Of a DNA stretch of 22,396 bases, positions 14,554 through 22,350 are shown one piece after another (the first letter of the stretch is position 1; every line of letters begins with the position of its first letter). Made by a program: the position numbers and the translations under genes. Location: NCBI GenBank assembly GCA_964431385.1, contig CAYSJM010000054.1, forward strand, positions 1-22,396. The letters run 5' to 3'. This DNA is from UTCHB3 sp964431385 (GTDB lineage: Bacteria; Bacteroidota; Ignavibacteria; Ignavibacteriales; Ignavibacteriaceae). The notes under the pieces were generated by a model. It saw only the letters and a program-made list of their open reading frames with translations. It was not told where the DNA came from and did not search any database.

Positions 14554-16563
14554 ATGGATCAAAAGAACAAGAATAAAAACAGCAATAAACCCGACGAGAA
14601 TTTCGACTGGAACAAGATCATGAGAGTGGTCTTTGGCTGGGGAATTGTGATTATCGCAGCGGTGATTGCCATGCAATTATTCAAGGGTGAAACTACCAAA
14701 TATACTGAAGTTCGCTACAATGAGTATGAAAAATTCCTCGCTGACAGCTTAATCAAGAGTGCTGAAGTGAATTTATCAGACTCAAAGGTTCATACATTTC
14801 AGGCTGATCTCAGAGAAAAAGTAAGCACAGGTGTTGGCGAAAAGAAAATTATGACCGATAAAATTTCGGTTAATATTGCAGAACCCGATTTTGAAGCCGA
14901 AAAGTTGAAATGGGATGCTAAAAAGATCGATCTTACATTCACCCAGACTTCAAATAATTTCATGACACTGCTTATTAGCATGGTGCCATGGGTTCTTATA
15001 ATCGCGCTATGGTTCTTCTTTATGAGGAGAATGCAGGGTGGTGGTGGAGCCGGAGGTCAACGCGGGATTTTCAATTTTGGGAAAAGTAAAGCCAAACTTA
15101 TCAATCAGTCGAACAATAAAGTGACATTCAAAAATGTTGCCGGTGCTGATGAAGCCAAAGTTGAACTTCAGGAAGTTATAGAATTTCTAAAAGAACCCTC
15201 AAAATTTCAGAAACTTGGCGGTAAAATTCCAAGAGGGGTTCTCCTTTTGGGACCTCCGGGGACAGGAAAAACCCTTCTTGCAAGAGCCGTTGCCGGAGAA
15301 GCAGGTGTTCCATTCTTTTCGATCTCCGGTGCAGACTTTGTTGAAATGTTTGTTGGTGTTGGTGCCAGCCGCGTTAGAGATCTTTTTGAACAGGGTAAAA
15401 AGAGCGCTCCCTGTATTATTTTTATCGATGAAATTGACGCTGTCGGCAGGCACAGAGGTGCTGGTCTCGGTGGTGGACATGATGAAAGAGAACAAACTTT
15501 GAACCAGCTTCTGGTTGAGATGGATGGTTTTGAGCAGAATAGTGGCGTTATCATTATTGCTGCCACTAACAGACCCGATGTTCTTGATCCGGCTCTGCTC
15601 CGTCCGGGCAGGTTCGACAGACAAATAGTTGTTGACAGACCTGATGTGAAGGGAAGAGAAGGAATTCTCAGGGTTCATACCAAAAATACCCCACTTGCCG
15701 AGGATGTTGAGCTTTCCGTCCTCGCTAAAGGTACTCCTGGGCTTGCCGGTGCTGAACTTGCCAATCTGGTAAATGAAGCTGCTTTGCTAGCTGCCAGAAA
15801 AAACAAAGTTAAAGTTGACATGGACGACTTTGAAGAAGCAAAAGATAAAGTGATGATGGGCATGGAACGGAAAAGCATGATTATTTCTGATGCTGAAAAG
15901 AAAACCACCTCTTATCATGAGATCGGACATGTTCTTGTCGCAAAAATGATACCTGAAGCTGATCCTGTCCATAAAGTAACTATTATTCCTCGCGGAAGAA
16001 CCCTTGGGGTAACGAGTTACCTGCCGGTTGACGAAAAACACACTTATTCAAAATCGTACCTCGAAGCAGTTATAACTTATGCACTTGGTGGAAGAGCTGC
16101 TGAAAAAATTATTTTTAACCACTATACCACAGGTGCCGGAAACGACATTGAGCGGGCTACTAATCTCGCAAGGAAGATGGTGTGTGAGTGGGGTATGAGC
16201 GAGAGGTTAGGTCCTTTGAACTATGGTACGAAGCACGAAGAAATTTTCCTTGGAAAAGAGATTCAGCAACATCGCGACTATAGTGAAAAAACCGCCATCG
16301 AGATAGATGAGGAAATAAAAGGAATCATCAATTCTTGCATGGAAAGAGCTTTGGTTATTTTGAATGATAATATCGAAATGCTCCATAAACTTTCTGCTGA
16401 GCTTCTCGACAGAGAAATTCTCGATTCGGAAGAAATCGATAAAATTATGCGTGGTGAGGAATTACCTCCTGTACAGAAAATCGATAAAAAAGATGAACTT
16501 CCTGATCATGTGAAAGAATTATTGAAAACCAGAGAGTCATCAGCTAAATCGGCTAATGATTAA
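14554..16563 (+). CDS. ftsH: ATP-dependent zinc metalloprotease FtsH
   Basis: FtsH (669 residues) is the membrane-anchored hexameric AAA+ protease that degrades misfolded membrane proteins and regulatory targets. In order the sequence shows TM1 (about 24-44), a periplasmic domain, TM2 (about 135-157), a Gly-rich linker, Walker A GPPGTGKT (233-240), Walker B FIDEID (290-295), the second region of homology ending LLRPGRFDR, and the protease zinc site HEIGH (455-459). D531 in GAGNDIERAT is the likely third ligand. Ile in place of the usual Ala within HExGH is uncommon but leaves the ligands intact. The gene follows hpt by 15 nt and overlaps the next gene by 8 nt. Confidence 0.97.
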   Translation: MDQKNKNKNSNKPDENFDWNKIMRVVFGWGIVIIAAVIAMQLFKGETTKYTEVRYNEYEKFLADSLIKSAEVNLSDSKVHTFQADLREKVSTGVGEKKIMTDKISVNIAEPDFEAEKLKWDAKKIDLTFTQTSNNFMTLLISMVPWVLIIALWFFFMRRMQGGGGAGGQRGIFNFGKSKAKLINQSNNKVTFKNVAGADEAKVELQEVIEFLKEPSKFQKLGGKIPRGVLLLGPPGTGKTLLARAVAGEAGVPFFSISGADFVEMFVGVGASRVRDLFEQGKKSAPCIIFIDEIDAVGRHRGAGLGGGHDEREQTLNQLLVEMDGFEQNSGVIIIAATNRPDVLDPALLRPGRFDRQIVVDRPDVKGREGILRVHTKNTPLAEDVELSVLAKGTPGLAGAELANLVNEAALLAARKNKVKVDMDDFEEAKDKVMMGMERKSMIISDAEKKTTSYHEIGHVLVAKMIPEADPVHKVTIIPRGRTLGVTSYLPVDEKHTYSKSYLEAVITYALGGRAAEKIIFNHYTTGAGNDIERATNLARKMVCEWGMSERLGPLNYGTKHEEIFLGKEIQQHRDYSEKTAIEIDEEIKGIINSCMERALVILNDNIEMLHKLSAELLDREILDSEEIDKIMRGEELPPVQKIDKKDELPDHVKELLKTRESSAKSAND

Positions 16564-17224
16564 TTCAAACCAGACTCAGATAGACTACAAATATGAGATC
16601 TATCGAAAGATGATCCATACTTGTAGTCTGTCTATCCCTGTAATCTATTATTTTATCCCAAAATCCACAGGTTTACTCATTCTTGGGTTCGTCTTGTTGA
16701 TCTCTTTGATCGTGGATGTGGGAAGATTTATCAGTCCTGCCTTTGGAAAATTTGTCTATAAATTTTTCGGCTCAATTTTTCGCAAACATGAATTAGACGA
16801 AGGAAAAAAGCAACTTTCAGGAGCCACATATCTTCTTGGAGCGGCAATTCTTTGTATAATTGTCTTTCCCAAAGCCATTGCCATTGTAGCTCTTTTATTT
16901 CTGATCGTAGGCGATACTGTAGCTGCTCTCATTGGCAGGAAGTGGGGCAAAACACCCTTCTTGAAGAAAAGCCTTGAGGGTACTGGTGCTTTTTTTTTAA
17001 GTACGGTTCTGATTGCCTTTTTAACCCCCAAATTTACCGATTCATGGCTTGAAATAGGGATGATTATCGGTAGTGGACTTGTAGCTGCAATCGCTGAAAA
17101 TGTCGCTTCGGGACTCCTCGACGACAATGTTGCCATTCCTCTCTCAACAGGCACAGTCTTATGGATTCTTTACTGGTTATTCTTTCCGAATCTGGAACTG
17201 GTTCTGAAGAATGTTCCGGTTTAG
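16556..17224 (+). CDS. DGK1/SEC59/VTE5-type membrane kinase (CTP-transferase fold)
   Basis: This 222-residue protein has six or seven hydrophobic segments. It belongs to the family containing yeast diacylglycerol kinase Dgk1, dolichol kinase Sec59 and phytol kinase Vte5, which is distantly related to CdsA. Key blocks are YRKMIHTCSLSIP near the N-terminus and GDTVAALIGRKWGKTPF with KSLEGTGAFF in the middle, the nucleotide-binding signature. It probably phosphorylates a lipid alcohol such as diacylglycerol or a polyprenol, with CTP as the usual donor, in the inner membrane. Automated annotation often labels such proteins phosphatidate cytidylyltransferase, but the short length and motifs favour the kinase family. 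It overlaps ftsH by 8 nt and the next gene by 14 nt. Confidence 0.8.
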   Translation: MINSNQTQIDYKYEIYRKMIHTCSLSIPVIYYFIPKSTGLLILGFVLLISLIVDVGRFISPAFGKFVYKFFGSIFRKHELDEGKKQLSGATYLLGAAILCIIVFPKAIAIVALLFLIVGDTVAALIGRKWGKTPFLKKSLEGTGAFFLSTVLIAFLTPKFTDSWLEIGMIIGSGLVAAIAENVASGLLDDNVAIPLSTGTVLWILYWLFFPNLELVLKNVPV

Positions 17225-18215
17225 CCTTTCCAAATTAGTTTCTCTCCTTTTAGTTTCATCTCTTTTTGTTGGTTGTGATCATAAATTATCTGAATCATCG
17301 GGTAAGATCAATGAAATCCAGGTAATCACTGACGAACTGATTTCTGAATCTCAAAAAACTGCAATAGATTCAATTTCTCAAACTGTCTCTCTTGATGGAT
17401 TAAATGAGCCTTTTTTTGAATCCATAACTTTCATCAAACCGGATTTTTCAAAAATCCCCTCCGGTAAAAACCTGATAGTCATTCTTAATATCACTTCACA
17501 GGTAATGAAAGAGCGGTTTATCGATATCTTCAGTAATCGGGTGATATTGACCGTACAAAAAAACAATTCCCCTGTAGTTATAAAGAAAGAAAATCTTTTT
17601 TATAAAAATCAAACTGTTTGGTTTGTTCTCTATTCATCGCCTGCACAAATTGAAAACTTTCTCAAAGGCAAATTCCTTAATCTACTCGAAAATATTCGGG
17701 ATGACGGGATTAAGATTTCGCTCAATACTGAACACAAAAGTGAGTATGAAAAAGCACTCTCAGATTCTGTTAAATCAATAACAGGCATAACTATTCGTAT
17801 TCCTCTTGGTTTTCAGGCTGTCACAACCGTCAAGAGTGGCTCAAATTTACTGTTTAGAAGGGGTGTGGGAACAAAAACCGAAGAGTGGATTATAATTGCT
17901 GAATTAGCTCAATCTCAAAACCTTAAAGATTCGACAGAAAGAGCGAACTTGCGAGATAAAATCCTCGAGCAAATGATTTTATACACGGACGGCTCAGTAA
18001 TGAAAACGGGGAAAGTTATTATCGACAAAAGTGATATAAACTATTTCAGGGGAGATTGGATAACCTCACCTTATCCCATGGCAGGTTTATATACTGCGAA
18101 AATCTTAAAGACGAATGGAAAAACTTATTTTGTAGAGGGGGGAATATACTCGCCGAGCAGGAGTAAAGTTTTAAACCTGCTCCGGCTTGAAAATATGTTA
18201 AGAGCTATCCGATAA
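17211..18215 (+). CDS. DUF4837-family lipoprotein
   Basis: This 334-residue protein has a lipoprotein signal peptide (MFRFSLSKLVSLLLVSSLFVGC, split here only by the lipobox) in which LFVGC places the lipidated cysteine at C22. The mature part begins with polar residues and then SSGKINEIQVITDE, a pattern typical of the DUF4837 family common in Bacteroidota and relatives. Late in the protein, IRIPLGFQAV and WIIIAEL patterns also fit. The function of DUF4837 is not known. It is the last gene of the greA-ftsH operon and overlaps the preceding gene by 14 nt, so it is probably translationally coupled. It faces a convergent ATPase gene only 6 bp away. The family call rests on pattern recognition, not a search. 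Confidence 0.72.
   Translation: MFRFSLSKLVSLLLVSSLFVGCDHKLSESSGKINEIQVITDELISESQKTAIDSISQTVSLDGLNEPFFESITFIKPDFSKIPSGKNLIVILNITSQVMKERFIDIFSNRVILTVQKNNSPVVIKKENLFYKNQTVWFVLYSSPAQIENFLKGKFLNLLENIRDDGIKISLNTEHKSEYEKALSDSVKSITGITIRIPLGFQAVTTVKSGSNLLFRRGVGTKTEEWIIIAELAQSQNLKDSTERANLRDKILEQMILYTDGSVMKTGKVIIDKSDINYFRGDWITSPYPMAGLYTAKILKTNGKTYFVEGGIYSPSRSKVLNLLRLENMLRAIR
18152..18186. other. Hairpin near 3' end of the DUF4837 gene
   Basis: GCCGAGCAGG (18152-18161) can pair with CCTGCTCCGGC (18176-18186) with one bulged C and a 14-nt AT-rich loop. It lies inside the coding region about 30 nt before the stop, next to a convergent gene junction that otherwise has no terminator. No T-tract follows on either strand, so it may affect RNA stability or polymerase pausing, or be incidental. 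Confidence 0.35.
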
Positions 18216-18221
18216 ATTCTA

Positions 18222-20996
18222 TCAAGATTTACCCTTGTAGAACCACTTCAACAATTCTGAAAAAATAATTACTGAAAAAGATGTAACCGCAGCAGCAATA
18301 ATCTCATTTGTTGTTACTGAAGTTAGATCGAAAGCAACTCTTAATGGTTCGATCATAAATATAAGTGCAATAATTCCGATCGAAGCGAGGATGTTGTATA
18401 TAAGCGTTTTGTTGCTTAAAAACGGTATCGCAAACATCGATCTCGAAACCGATCTGCAGTTAAAACCATTAAAGAATCTGGCTGCCAACAAGGTGATGAA
18501 GAAAACTGTTGATGCTTCTTTCTCTATCATTTCTTTGGAAAGACCTGCTGCGTGACCAAACTCTATTGAATAAGCATAGGCGGCAGTTGTAATAATCGCT
18601 ATCCATACACTCAAAATTCCGATCGAGCGAAGTGCAGGTTTGTTCAGAATTCCTTCTTTGGTGTTTCTCGGTTTTCTGTCCATTATTCCCGGTTCAGGTG
18701 GTTCAACTCCGAGAGCAATCGCCACAAGTCCATCCATAATAAAATTGATGAATAAAATCTGAACTGCATTTATTGGCAGAGAATAGCCCAGGAAAAAAGT
18801 AATCAGGATGCCAAAAACGGTTCCAAGATTACCACTTAGAAGATAAACGAGATATTTCCTGATGTTCTCAAAGATACTTCTGCCTTCCTCAATTGCAGAG
18901 ACTATCGATGAAAAATTGTCATCGGTAAGAATCATGTCGGCTGCTTCCTTGCTTACATCCGTTCCGGTTATACCCATGGCAACACCTATATTAGCCTTTT
19001 TTAAAGATGGGGCATCGTTTACTCCATCGCCTGTCATGGCTACTATATTCCCTTTTTTCATCAGAGATTCAACAATTTTCATCTTATGAGCGGGTGATAT
19101 TCTGGCGTAAACATCAGTATTGTCCACGCTGTCGAGGAATTCCTGATCAGTAAGTTTATCCAACTCCTGTCCTGAAAGTGCCCCTCCGTGTTTTAGAATT
19201 CCCAATTCACGAGCGATTGCGACTGCCGTGTCCTTGTGATCACCTGTGATCATAATTGGTCTGATGCCAGCCTTATCGCAAATTTTTATGGCAGCTTTCA
19301 CTTCCTCACGAGGTGGATCAAACATCCCAACCAAACCGAGAAAAACCAGATCGTTCTCTATGATTTGTATAAGGTCTTGTCTGATGTCCTCTTTTTCGTT
19401 CGCTTCTTCTGCTATGGTTTTGAAAGCATCAATGTCTAATTCCACCTTTTTTCCGCATATAGTCAGAACACGAAGGGCATCATCTGCGAATTGTTTGTAA
19501 TATTTATTTATCAGTTCAATGTCTGCATCGGTTATTTCGCCAATGCCGTCGGCTCTGTAGATATATTTACAAGAGGCGAGAAGCATCTCGAGCGCACCTT
19601 TAGATGAAACCCACAAACCTTCCGCGGTTTTATTTACGGTAGTCATCTTTTTTGTTTCGGAAGAAAATGGAATTTCATACAAGCGGGGATTGTCAGACTT
19701 AAACTGATTATTGTTGATTCCGGCTTTTTCGCCAACAACAACTATCGCACCTTCGGTTGGATCCCCGATTATTCCCCATTCTTCATCTTCTTTTACAAGC
19801 TTTGTATCGTTGCAAAGAACACCACTTTCGAGAGTGTGTTTTAGGGGGAGAGGCAAATCTTTTAGCTCCAAATCACCCTGAAGAATGGAACCCTCCGGTT
19901 TATAACCATTCCCTGTTACCGTGAAAACAGTCCCACCGGAAAACATCTTTTTGATTGTCATCGCATCTTGCGTTAGCGTGCCTGTTTTATCGGAGCAAAT
20001 TATGTTGGTAGCACCGAGAGTTTCTACAGCAGGAAGTTTTCTGATAAGTGCTTTCCTCTTCACCATTCTCCTCACACCGAGTGCCAAAGAGATGGTTACC
20101 ACCGCGGGAAGTGCTTCCGGTATAACAGCCACTGCCAGAGCGACACCCCAGATAAATACATCCATTATTTTATCAGATGTGAGACCACCTGAAGATGAAA
20201 AAATTCGGATGAGTTGAAATACCGACATTATTATAGATAGGGAAATGGCAAAAATCCCGAGTTTTTTACCAAGTTGATCCAGATTGACCTGAATTGGTGT
20301 CCGTTCGTCTTCAGTATTTTGAAGCATCGTTGCAATTTTACCAAATTCAGTTTCCATTCCGGTAGAAACAACTATAGCAGTTCCTCTTCCGAAGGAAATA
20401 GCAGTGCCGGCAAAAAGAATGTTGTTACGGTCACCAAGAGGGATGTTTTCTCCCTCGACAGGGTCTGTGTGTTTATCAACAGGTACAGATTCACCGGTGA
20501 GGGCTGCCTCTTCAACTTTAAGATTGGCACACTTTATAATTCGAGCATCGGCAGGCACTTTTGCACCCATCGATATTTTAATTATATCTCCCGGCACCAG
20601 TTCTCGAGACGCAATTTCTTGTTCTTTCCCATTTCGGATCACAATAGCGAGAGGTGCAGCCATCTTTTTAAGCGACTGTAATGCTTTCCCTGCCCGAAAT
20701 TCCTGAATAAAACCCAGTACACCGGCAAAAATCACTATTATTATTATCGATATCGCTTCCGTGATCTTTCCAAAAGATAAAGAAACTATTGCAGCCACAA
20801 ACAGAATGATTATCAGCAAACTGTTAAATTGTGCAATAAACAATGCGAGGGGAGAGATAGCAGCTTTTTCTTCTATCTCGTTATAACCATATTTTTCGAT
20901 CCGTTCACTGACTTCCTCAGTCGTGAGACCGTCAGTGTGAGAATTTAATTTTCTGAGAGTTTCGTCGGATTTAAGGGAATGCCACTGAATGTTCAT
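18222..20996 (-). CDS. Ca2+-transporting P-type ATPase (PMR1/SERCA-like, type II)
   Basis: This 924-residue pump has all P-type ATPase landmarks: ALTGESVPVDK in the actuator domain, the phosphorylation site DKTGTLT with D336, MITGDHKDTA and GDGVNDAPSLKKA, with about ten membrane segments. Cation ligands suggest Ca2+ (or Mn2+). M4 has VIPEALP with E294, and M6 has NFIMD with N751 and D755, equivalent to SERCA site II. M5 reads SGNLGTVFG and lacks the site I Glu, as in PMR1- and PMCA-like pumps, so one ion per cycle is expected. It probably exports Ca2+ from the cytosol. The ATG at 20996 is preferred to the in-frame TTG at 21002. It is convergent with the DUF4837 gene and divergent from the SCO1 gene. 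Confidence 0.9.
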   Translation of the reverse strand: MNIQWHSLKSDETLRKLNSHTDGLTTEEVSERIEKYGYNEIEEKAAISPLALFIAQFNSLLIIILFVAAIVSLSFGKITEAISIIIIVIFAGVLGFIQEFRAGKALQSLKKMAAPLAIVIRNGKEQEIASRELVPGDIIKISMGAKVPADARIIKCANLKVEEAALTGESVPVDKHTDPVEGENIPLGDRNNILFAGTAISFGRGTAIVVSTGMETEFGKIATMLQNTEDERTPIQVNLDQLGKKLGIFAISLSIIMSVFQLIRIFSSSGGLTSDKIMDVFIWGVALAVAVIPEALPAVVTISLALGVRRMVKRKALIRKLPAVETLGATNIICSDKTGTLTQDAMTIKKMFSGGTVFTVTGNGYKPEGSILQGDLELKDLPLPLKHTLESGVLCNDTKLVKEDEEWGIIGDPTEGAIVVVGEKAGINNNQFKSDNPRLYEIPFSSETKKMTTVNKTAEGLWVSSKGALEMLLASCKYIYRADGIGEITDADIELINKYYKQFADDALRVLTICGKKVELDIDAFKTIAEEANEKEDIRQDLIQIIENDLVFLGLVGMFDPPREEVKAAIKICDKAGIRPIMITGDHKDTAVAIARELGILKHGGALSGQELDKLTDQEFLDSVDNTDVYARISPAHKMKIVESLMKKGNIVAMTGDGVNDAPSLKKANIGVAMGITGTDVSKEAADMILTDDNFSSIVSAIEEGRSIFENIRKYLVYLLSGNLGTVFGILITFFLGYSLPINAVQILFINFIMDGLVAIALGVEPPEPGIMDRKPRNTKEGILNKPALRSIGILSVWIAIITTAAYAYSIEFGHAAGLSKEMIEKEASTVFFITLLAARFFNGFNCRSVSRSMFAIPFLSNKTLIYNILASIGIIALIFMIEPLRVAFDLTSVTTNEIIAAAVTSFSVIIFSELLKWFYKGKS

Positions 20997-21054
20997 ATTC
21001 AATACCTGATGATTAGAAATGGATAAATTCCAAACCTGAATATAATTCGAGGGA

Positions 21055-21065
21055 GGTTAATAACC
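21055..21065. promoter_or_regulatory. Short palindrome between ATPase and SCO1 genes
   Basis: GGTTA-A-TAACC forms an 11-bp perfect inverted repeat roughly midway between the two divergent genes. It could be an operator for either or both, but sequences this short and AT-rich arise by chance. No matching regulator is encoded nearby. Confidence 0.25.
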
Positions 21066-21105
21066 GCAAAAAAAGATTATTTTCCCTCAAATTATGAATT
21101 TCAAT

Positions 21106-21135
21106 TTGACTTTTACTTCATGCTTTTTTTACACA
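21106..21135 (+). promoter_or_regulatory. Candidate promoter for the SCO1-PCu(A)C operon
   Basis: TTGACT (21106-21111) and TACACA (21130-21135) are separated by 18 bp. The start site would fall near 21142, only a few bases before the ATG at 21145, so the message could be almost leaderless. No Shine-Dalgarno sequence is seen before that ATG, which fits this reading. Confidence 0.35.
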
Positions 21136-21144
21136 TATTTACTC

Positions 21145-21750
21145 ATGAAAATTTTGCTTTTACACAAAAAATTAATTGTATTGTTCGCTATTCAACTTTT
21201 ACTCTTTTCGGGATGTAAAGGGGATTTCGAACTTGATGAGAATCTCAAAGGGTTTTCTTTCAAACTAATTGACCAAGATGGACAACAAGTTGATTTCCCT
21301 TCAGATTTCGAAAACAAGATTATAGTAGCGGGATTTATATTTACACACTGCCCCGATATATGTCCTTTAACAGTCAATAATATGCAGTTAGTTCAAAAAG
21401 AGCTTATTGGAAAAGGGGAGATTGATGATATTGTCTTTTTGGCGATTACATTCGATCCAACCAGAGATACCGTTGGTCTCCTGAAGAAATTCGCTGCTGT
21501 AAGAGAAGTTGATGAAAAGAATTTCAGATTTTTGACGGGCGATAAAAAAATAACAGATTCATTAATGTCAGTAATGCGAATTGTGGCCATTCCTGAAGAT
21601 TCCACAGTTGTTGATGGGAGTCTTTCATATTTTTTCACTCACACCGACCGAATTTCTCTTATCGACAGAAGAGGATTTTTAAGGAAAGAGTATTCAGGAA
21701 GTAAGGCCAACACTTCCCAAATCGTTCAAGATATTGAAAAATTGAGGTAA
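21145..21750 (+). CDS. SCO1/SenC-family copper lipoprotein
   Basis: This 201-residue thioredoxin-fold protein is expected to deliver copper to, or reduce cysteines of, the CuA site of cytochrome c oxidase on the outer face of the inner membrane. The copper ligands are C69 and C73 in THCPDICPLT and H166 in FFTHTDRISLID; FDPTRDT is also a family feature. The N-terminus is a lipoprotein signal peptide with lipobox LFSGC (C24). The ATG at 21145 gives a signal of normal length. An upstream in-frame ATG at 21094 would prepend 17 residues, spoil the signal peptide and contain the likely promoter. The PCu(A)C gene starts two bases after its stop. No oxidase subunits are in the window. Confidence 0.93.
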   Translation: MKILLLHKKLIVLFAIQLLLFSGCKGDFELDENLKGFSFKLIDQDGQQVDFPSDFENKIIVAGFIFTHCPDICPLTVNNMQLVQKELIGKGEIDDIVFLAITFDPTRDTVGLLKKFAAVREVDEKNFRFLTGDKKITDSLMSVMRIVAIPEDSTVVDGSLSYFFTHTDRISLIDRRGFLRKEYSGSKANTSQIVQDIEKLR

Positions 21751-21752
21751 AA

Positions 21753-22199
21753 ATGTTCCAATTAGTCACAAGCTTTTTATTAATCTCTCTTCTCGCACCC
21801 AAAGTGACTGTCACTTCCAATTGGTTGAGACCAAATTCAGAAGGGATGAATACTGCTGTTTATGCCAAAATTACAAACAACAGTGATAAAGCAGACACAC
21901 TCTATGCAGTTGAATGTGATCTCGCAAAAGTAACCGAAATCCATGAGTCGTACGAAGAAAATGGAAAAACAGGGATGCGGAAAGTGGATTTTATTGTAAT
22001 TCCTGCAAAAAAATCTGTTACTCTGAAGCCCGGTGGAATGCATATAATGCTAATCAAGCTTAAGAAGGACATTGTAAAAGGGAAGAAATATTCACTTACA
22101 TATAAATTTAAAAAGGCCGGCAAAGTAAAAGTTAGTGCAGTATCTTCAGAGAAGGCACCCGCTAACGATACCAAACCAAAAAAGAAGAAAAACAAATAG
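21753..22199 (+). CDS. PCu(A)C-family periplasmic copper chaperone
   Basis: This 148-residue protein has an N-terminal hydrophobic export segment and a cupredoxin-like beta domain. The copper-binding pattern H-x10-M-x21-H-x-M is exact: H64 (EIHES), M75 (TGMRK), H97 and M99 (GGMHIML). PCu(A)C proteins bind Cu(I) in the periplasm and hand it to SCO1 or directly to the CuA site. Location two bases after a SCO1 gene supports this. The last 25 residues are Lys-rich and low in complexity, beyond the usual domain end, as in several homologs with His- or Lys-rich tails. The 78 bases between this gene and the tRNA show no terminator. Confidence 0.92.
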   Translation: MFQLVTSFLLISLLAPKVTVTSNWLRPNSEGMNTAVYAKITNNSDKADTLYAVECDLAKVTEIHESYEENGKTGMRKVDFIVIPAKKSVTLKPGGMHIMLIKLKKDIVKGKKYSLTYKFKKAGKVKVSAVSSEKAPANDTKPKKKKNK

Positions 22200-22277
22200 C
22201 TTAATCAGTCGAAGATATCTCCCTTAATACAGGAAAGATCACAATCCGACTGTACAACATTAGTTTTCGTCAAAGTT

Positions 22278-22350
22278 GGGGCTATAGCTCAGTTGGTAGA
22301 GCGTTTCGTTCGCAATGAAAAGGCCCGGGGTTCGAATCCCCGTAGCTCCA
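22278..22350 (+). tRNA. tRNA-Ala, anticodon CGC
   Basis: This 73-nt gene folds into a complete cloverleaf. The acceptor stem GGGGCTA/TAGCTCC contains the G3-U70 wobble pair that defines alanine tRNAs. The D-stem is GCTC/GAGC, and the anticodon stem TTTCG/TGAAA encloses loop TTCGCAA with anticodon CGC at 22311-22313. The T-arm is CGGGG-TTCGAAT-CCCCG. The discriminator base is A and the CCA end is not encoded. It reads GCG codons. Confidence 0.97.

Noticed and set aside
15199..15678. 159-residue minus-strand frame inside ftsH
   Set aside because: It is antisense to the highly conserved AAA domain, has no recognisable motif and reflects codon bias of the real gene.
20274..20681. 135-residue plus-strand frame inside the Ca2+ ATPase gene
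   Set aside because: It lies opposite the actuator domain coding region; the Ser/Arg/Phe-rich composition is typical of a reverse-frame artefact.
22206..22252. CAGTCG...CGACTG inverted repeat before the tRNA
   Set aside because: Arms are only 6 nt with a 35-nt loop and no T-tract, so neither a terminator nor an operator is supported.
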